Origin: Taenia hydatigena
Lineage: Eukaryota > Platyhelminthes > Cestoda > Cyclophyllidea > Taeniidae
Direction: 5' to 3'
Assembly: GCA_036345935.2 (NCBI GenBank)
Contig: JADWOT020000001.1
Span: 26,693,232-26,757,231, forward strand
DNA: 64,000 nucleotides
In this document: positions 58,962 through 64,000 of the stretch, piece by piece
Layout of the letters: every line of letters begins with the position of its first letter
Position numbering within the stretch: position 1 is the first letter of the stretch
Notes under the pieces: generated by a model
Told to the model about the DNA's origin: nothing
The model's input: only the letters and a program-made list of their open reading frames with translations
The model's database searches: none
Translations under genes and position numbers: made by a program

Positions 58962-60336
58962 GAAGCATGCATCGTCATCCAGTAGAAGCAGTCAGAGGAA
59001 TGCATCTACTTTGCACTACTCTGAATGACTAGGTGGATGATGCACAACTGGCCTTCTGTAGAAGTAGCAGCAGAGATCTGCGTGGTTTCAGAAACATACA
59101 AGAAAGGCATTCTTTGCAGAATGGTTATGAATATACGGCAAATGATCGAAGTTGAGGACAACGCAACACTAACAGTCCCCACTCCTCCACAGCTTTTTGA
59201 TAAACTCAACAGTATTCAATGGCGGCGTGGTGTTTCTACCCCACTCCTCAATATCCAACACATCCTGCATATGCGGAAGAAAGGAAGGAAGGAGAGCGCC
59301 TTTACTGGTTTTAACAGTAGCAATAGTTTAGTATTATCAATGGTAGCAGAGCAGAGCAGGGGAGAAAAGGGGAACAAGTTCACGTGTGGTTTTCTGCACA
59401 CACGGGAGGGTGCTTCCAATCACCTCTTCCAAACATTCTATGTCCTCGACGACATCGGGCAGAGCATGGGCTGGCGGGTGAGTTGGTCGGTGGGTGGGTG
59501 AGTGAGTCGGTATACACCGCCACCACTACCACCCCCGCCACCACCGATAGAAGCGCAAAATTGGTCCGAGCATTCACGTCAATGTGTCCACGAGGCCACT
59601 CCGTGACACATCTGCACAACACCCAAAAGGCAGGCTCATTCCAACCAATCCTACGTCCCCACCACTACCCTTTGTAAGTCCGCATAAACGAACACAAAAT
59701 ATTATTTCATGACTGACGTCTCCATCCTACTACCTTCGCATTATTCTAACCACTTTTTACCAGATATCCAATTCGGAAAATCGAAGCTAAAGTACTACTT
59801 AAGCACTGGCTCTAATCAGAGACACCTTGGTCACACACTCGGATGGAGCCAAATCAGACACATTTTCACATTTCTGCTAGATAATTTGTTTCCTTCGCTG
59901 CTATAGTCACAACTTTCTCGAAAGTGCCAGACCAGTCCCTGAAACAGTCTTCATCAACGACTATGAAATGCGCACACTTCAAAGCATCGTCCCTCACTAC
60001 TGTGAAGGACAGACTCAATCGCTCTGAACAGCACCCAATCGCCACACTTCCTCTTCCAACGACTTTTGAAGTGAAGGCGACAGTCTTTCAAAAATGTCCA
60101 CCGATCCGCCCTCTCTAATGCCAAGTTAGGCTTTCGCATCAGTGAGGAACCAGCGTTCTCTCCCTGATGCGTTTAAGCCTTTCCACCAATTAGTTCAACC
60201 GCAAATACTGGCTACTGCTTGTACTTTATGGCTGCAAAACACATTTCCATCTTTTCCTCCAACACTTACTACCTTTTCAGGATACAAGGAACCTGACAAC
60301 TTCAAAAAGAACACCTTACCAGCCGTGTTCTCTCGC
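58962..60336 (-). repeat. Inverted-repeat arm B', inner part
   Basis: Reverse-complement partner of 51452-53118; it is shorter because of deletions, including about 100 bases of the Leu-rich segment near 59.34 kb. Confidence 0.86.
59025..59501 (+). other. 158-codon open frame in arm B'
   Basis: The frame reads KGILCRMVMNIRQMIEVE then PPQLFDKLNSIQWRRGV. The B counterpart (52792-53007, minus) covers only the middle. Over the aligned 44 codons I count about nine amino-acid-changing and four silent differences, which does not indicate purifying selection. No family is recognised; a chance or decayed frame is likely. Confidence 0.2.
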
Positions 60337-60410
60337 AGAAAAACTCGTATTTTGAATAAACATTGATATAACCTGCTACAAGCACATCATCCTTGGTTTG
60401 GTTTTGGTTA
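60337..60410. other. 74-bp B'-specific segment at the B/B' structural difference
   Basis: Lies between the two collinear blocks of B', at the place where B carries 7.55 kb. It has no clear similarity to either end of that segment and no obvious footprint repeat. Confidence 0.6.
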
Positions 60411-61309
60411 CCTGCATAAGTCACGATAGTGCTTGCATTTCAATGAGCAAGTTAACTGCATAAGGGCTTTACATAAATCCAAGAAAGGCATGAAACTTGA
60501 TGTGGATGATTCACTTGTATACCTAGACAAAACACACTATCCGCAGTGAATCTGTAATAACTTGAAGCTCCTGTGTGGCCACGTGTTGCAGAAAGGCGAG
60601 ACGCCATTGATAACAGCTAATCAATGTAAAGGACTTACGATACTGTTGTTGCGATAGGAATCGTTGGATGAAGGGACGAATGTCCTCACCGATGATGTTC
60701 ACGCATACGCAACAACAGCAGCGGCACCAGCGGCATTGGCAGAAGCAGGAAACAGAGGAGGTGGCAAAGCATAGAAGGGCTGAGTCGTCCCCTGAGTAAA
60801 TTCATCTGCGTCCACCAACTGTCGATGTGCCGTGGAGTACCCACCATCACCCCATCCCCCAGGTAGGCCGGGAGAATTGCACCTGAAACACTGAGAAATA
60901 GCTCACAAATAGGTCTCCTCCTAAGAGCAAAACGTAGATCGGCAAGGGCCACCCAATCCTCATGCCAGCACGAGGGACCACCGCGAATCCACCCAAGCGC
61001 CATGCCACAGCGCACAAGCCACCCACCACCCCAACTTCGATAGTAATTAGTCGAGGTGAGGTCGGAAACCGCCTCAGCTTTCTACCCTAGATGCTCCCAA
61101 CGCCGTCCTTCCCACCCCCTCCTTTTCAACTCCTTTGCCATCCATTCTCACTCCTCAGACTAAGTCGCAATAGTAGTGGGAGTAGCACGACACCCGCCTC
61201 CGCCTCCTCACCCCCCCCAATAGTTCGCCCCCAACAAACCCAACAGTGGAGACCTACTCGACTACTTACCTCCTCTGAACTGATGCATCACTACTTATCA
61301 CCTATGCAG

Positions 61310-61522
61310 TCAGCAACAAATTAACCGCCACCTTCCCATAGCAAATACATTTCCGCACCTCCGGAAGCAAAATATGCCACAGTTGCCACCAGTGAAATCA
61401 GACCCATAGCGCTTCCACTCGGCGTCGTCGTCGTCGTCGTAAGAGAACGTCTCCTTCACCCTTTCACACACCCACGACAGAGCTCCCCCAGCCTTTCCCC
61501 TCCTTCGCCGCCACCCACCCAC
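61310..61522 (-). other. B' counterpart of the 42.7-43.04 kb open frame
   Basis: 70 codons ending FTGGNCGIFCFRR then WRLICC and TGA, with the same stop as in B. The Asp run differs in length. Upstream, the B' frame is closed by stops. Confidence 0.22.
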
Positions 61523-62051
61523 TTACTCACCCAGCCACTCATGCCCGCGAAGACAAACATACGGAGGCATAGTAGCAGTAGTAGACCCTGTCGCCCATGC
61601 CGACAGCCGCATCGCACAACTCAGACGGAGACGCCACCGCCACCACCACCACCACCACCGCCACCGCGAATCACTCCAACATCTTGTATTGCCTACCACT
61701 CCACACACTCATCGCATGTTACTTCACCATCACAACCACCAAGGTAAGTTTGTAGCATCAGAAAAGGAAAAAAAAACACCAAACAATGACAAGACCGATG
61801 TGTGAGGCTCCAATGGGCTGCAAAGCTAACATACACAAACATAACTACTGATAGGGAAACAAGAAACAAACACCTCAACAAGCAAACACATAAGACTGCT
61901 ACAAAGCACAGTCTGCGTGGTGATGCCAAAGCTTCCAACTTGTCACTTCTTCTTCCTCCGCTCCTACCACTGCTGCGTCTACCTCACTCAGAGACACCAA
62001 CTCATGCCATCAAAGCTGAGCAACCTGCCATTAAGTCATCAACGAGGCCCC

Positions 62052-62243
62052 CTACACAACATGTTTCACAGCAAGGATCGCATCAACACAACACTCCTCC
62101 GCCATCCCTATGTGCGCCAACACGCATATCATAGTGATGAAAATAGCGCAGATAAAGCAGACAAAGAACAGCACTTTCCCACCCAACATATGAACGCACA
62201 TTGATTCCATTACTGCACACAAAAAGGGACAGCAACAACTCAT
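62052..62243 (-). other. Small hydrophobic open frame in arm B'
   Basis: After a TTTGTGTGCAG acceptor-like site the frame reads MESMCVHMLGGKVLFF then VCFICAIFITMICVLAHIG and ends AVKHVV before TAG. It could be a terminal exon with one membrane segment. In B the same frame is kept, but an in-frame 54-base difference removes the hydrophobic core. The opposite strand is also open in both arms, so this is uncertain. Confidence 0.22.
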
Positions 62244-63159
62244 TTACCACAATCCAAAGAAGTGTTTTGCAGTAAAAAAATCAACGTGATTAGGCAATGC
62301 AAATGAAAAACAAAAAGTTATGACAGCAACTGCAGCTATTCCTGAAACGGTTGGTCTAACAAATAAACTGACAAATAAAGCAAAAGCATACACCTACACA
62401 CATTCATAAAGTGGGTGATTAATCGCAAGAAACCAACAAGTAAGTAATTGCCAAGCACTTCGTAAGGTTTTAGCACCTCTCCAAAAATTATGCCTCATCA
62501 CTCAAATTCAAACGTCATTAAAAAACAAACAACATCACAATCTGCTGCAACAGTCGCAATTTATCTCTACACACCGAAAAATGCACATGAGGAGACCTTG
62601 CACTTGAAAAGTAGCCGTCAACATTCACATTAAGAGGCATTTCCTTCCACCCCAACAAGTATGTGCATAAAAGAAGAAAATCGACATTTAAAGTACCTCA
62701 CAACAACTGACTAACTAAAACTACTCAAAAGGTACTCAATACTTACCGAGCTCCCAACTTTTGGCAGCGAATAAAGGCGCGTTATTCCACAAAAATTTTC
62801 CCCAAAAACGCGCACCACTTACGCAAGTCGCGCACAAATCCGATCAATCAGTTCGTAGTTCGTCCGGTAAAACAAACGAATTTTAAATATTTATGTATTT
62901 ACGATTGGATTACAATTACGACAATTACTTAAAGTTTCGAATTCGCGCATAAGTCAAGTAGCAAACACACCAATTCCAATTTACAAAGTGAGCAATACGA
63001 GAAAGTTGTTAATATTTGTATATCAGTAATATAAATGCATAATAGTGATACTATTAGGTTTGCCAACAAGTCGTGAAAGTGGTTCAAACTACAGCGAGCA
63101 AGGTCGTTTTGTCAAGTAGCTGTACACTTCAATTTGCTTCAAGCATGTGTTTTGAAGCA

Positions 63160-63300
63160 AAGTTCACATTCAAAGCGAATAGACGGGTTGCTCAAATGGG
63201 GCAATGGACTGACCCTACTTACATAGTCTTGCATGTGTCAATCACCTTTACAAAAGATACGCATTTCTACGAAATTCCGTTGAACGTCTTCTTGGCTGGT
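63160..63300 (+). pseudogene. Relic of membrane-protein exon 1 (arm B')
   Basis: Read in the family frame it gives LKWGNGLTLLT followed by TAG, where the intact exon has TGG (Trp). It is the inverted partner of the relic at 40755-40865. Confidence 0.45.
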
Positions 63301-64000
63301 GGGGTGTAAGCTGCGTTTTGAGTTGGCAATTTGCGGTTGCGATGCCTGCGCATCTCACTACACGTAGACGCGGTGGCACAGTAGCCAACTTCTTAATTAC
63401 TTCCTGATTCAGGCATCAACTTCGTAATTGCTTCCTCATTCGAGCATCAGTCGCATTGGCAGTTGTTCCATTCAGTGGAGTGCTACCTGACCTTCTACCT
63501 CGTGTGGTAGCTGTCATGACATGACTTGTAATTGTCTGAACCTACCTGATCTGCCAATAACCCAAATGCAATTGTGAAAACTAGTTCGATTTTGCTAAGA
63601 TAGTTGATTATGACAATTTAGCAGGATTACTTTTTGTGTGAATTGATCTAAACTGTTTGATTCCCTCCGTCAGGGGACATGAGAAGGCTAAGAGTGCATG
63701 AGACATGTTTACTGAGCCACAGATAATGTTAGGGCTAAGAATCGCATCCATAAACTTACACTCTTGTGAGTTTGTCCTTGCGGTCCCTCCTCCTTCTCCT
63801 CCTTCCCCTTCTTTTCCTTTTTCCCCTCTGCCTCATAATCCCACTTCCGAGTCAGCTCCCTATTGTGGGGTTCGAAGGCTCCCTTGAAGGCGAACGAAGG
63901 CAAAATATCAGGGTAGAATGCATATATTCAACAAAGAGAAGAAAATGGGTTGCCGGAACACCTTTTACCGATGACTGCATCATCTCATACTTTATCGCTG

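Larger units (their letters stand above)
60411..64000 (-). repeat. Inverted-repeat arm B', outer part (cut by window end)
   Basis: Reverse complement of about 40070-43898. The last 100 bases still match B near 40.06-40.16 kb, so the arm continues beyond the window. It lacks the 481-base segment of B. It contains a CCACCG-type simple run near 61.63-61.67 kb, a GTC run near 61.42-61.44 kb, the exon-1 relic near 63.16-63.3 kb and a repeat R remnant near 63.88-63.95 kb. Confidence 0.87.

Noticed and set aside
59025..59501. 158-codon frame considered as a conserved new protein
   Set aside because: Hand comparison with the B copy gives about nine amino-acid-changing to four silent changes, so conservation of the frame is not evidence of selection.
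61541..61747. Pro-rich frame (run of eleven Pro) open in both B and B'
   Set aside because: It is the complement of a GGT/GGC simple run and overlaps an equally open opposite frame; a low-complexity artefact is more likely.
18670..64000. LTR retrotransposon, TRIM-type element or DNA transposon as the cause of the repeats
   Set aside because: No paired direct LTRs, primer-binding site, reverse transcriptase, integrase or transposase motif could be identified; the arms are inverted, not direct, and too diverged internally to define ends by eye.
1..64000. CRISPR array, rRNA, tRNA genes, bacterial operon or prophage
   Set aside because: No regularly spaced repeats, no conserved rRNA core words and no convincing tRNA cloverleaf were seen; gene structure is clearly spliceosomal.

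Overview
The window is a piece of a eukaryotic, metazoan genome, most probably a parasitic flatworm and plausibly a tapeworm. The reasons are a spliced TPPP/p25-alpha gene of invertebrate type, spliceosomal introns with GTAAGT/GTGAGT donors (one candidate intron is only 41 nt), low gene density, dinucleotide microsatellites and one 100-N assembly gap. The species cannot be fixed from sequence reading alone. Nothing bacterial, viral or organellar was seen.

Layout. Positions 1-9609 are mostly non-coding with a few old repeats. Positions 9682-14200 (+) hold the one securely recognised gene, a three-exon TPPP family gene encoding 170 residues. Positions 14201-18569 are intergenic or intronic, with a dispersed repeat (14.98-15.21 kb), one exon that looks like the SMYHA region of TTC39 proteins (17055-17130) and microsatellites. 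The N gap is at 18570-18669.

From the gap to the window end the sequence is a mosaic of imperfect duplications, many of them inverted. Arm A (18670 to about 23655) pairs with inverted arm A' (about 33875-38707). A smaller inverted pair E/E' lies inside the A loop. Arm B (about 40060-53118) pairs with inverted arm B' (about 58962-64000, cut by the window end). B carries about 7.55 kb (43899-51451) where B' has 74 bp. That extra segment, the A loop and the B loop are built from the same diverged repeat blocks.

Between A' and B, on the minus strand at 39722-38808, lies a candidate four-exon gene for a small membrane protein of 180 residues. All its internal introns are phase 1. Diverged copies of its first exon, and in A and A' also of its second exon, occur in A, A', E, E', B and B'. 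The duplicated blocks therefore appear to carry a local gene family with one open member and at least six relics. Hand counts of changes between several paired open frames show no clear purifying selection, so most long frames in the arms are probably decayed or chance frames. Repeat boundaries are by eye and may be off by tens of bases.
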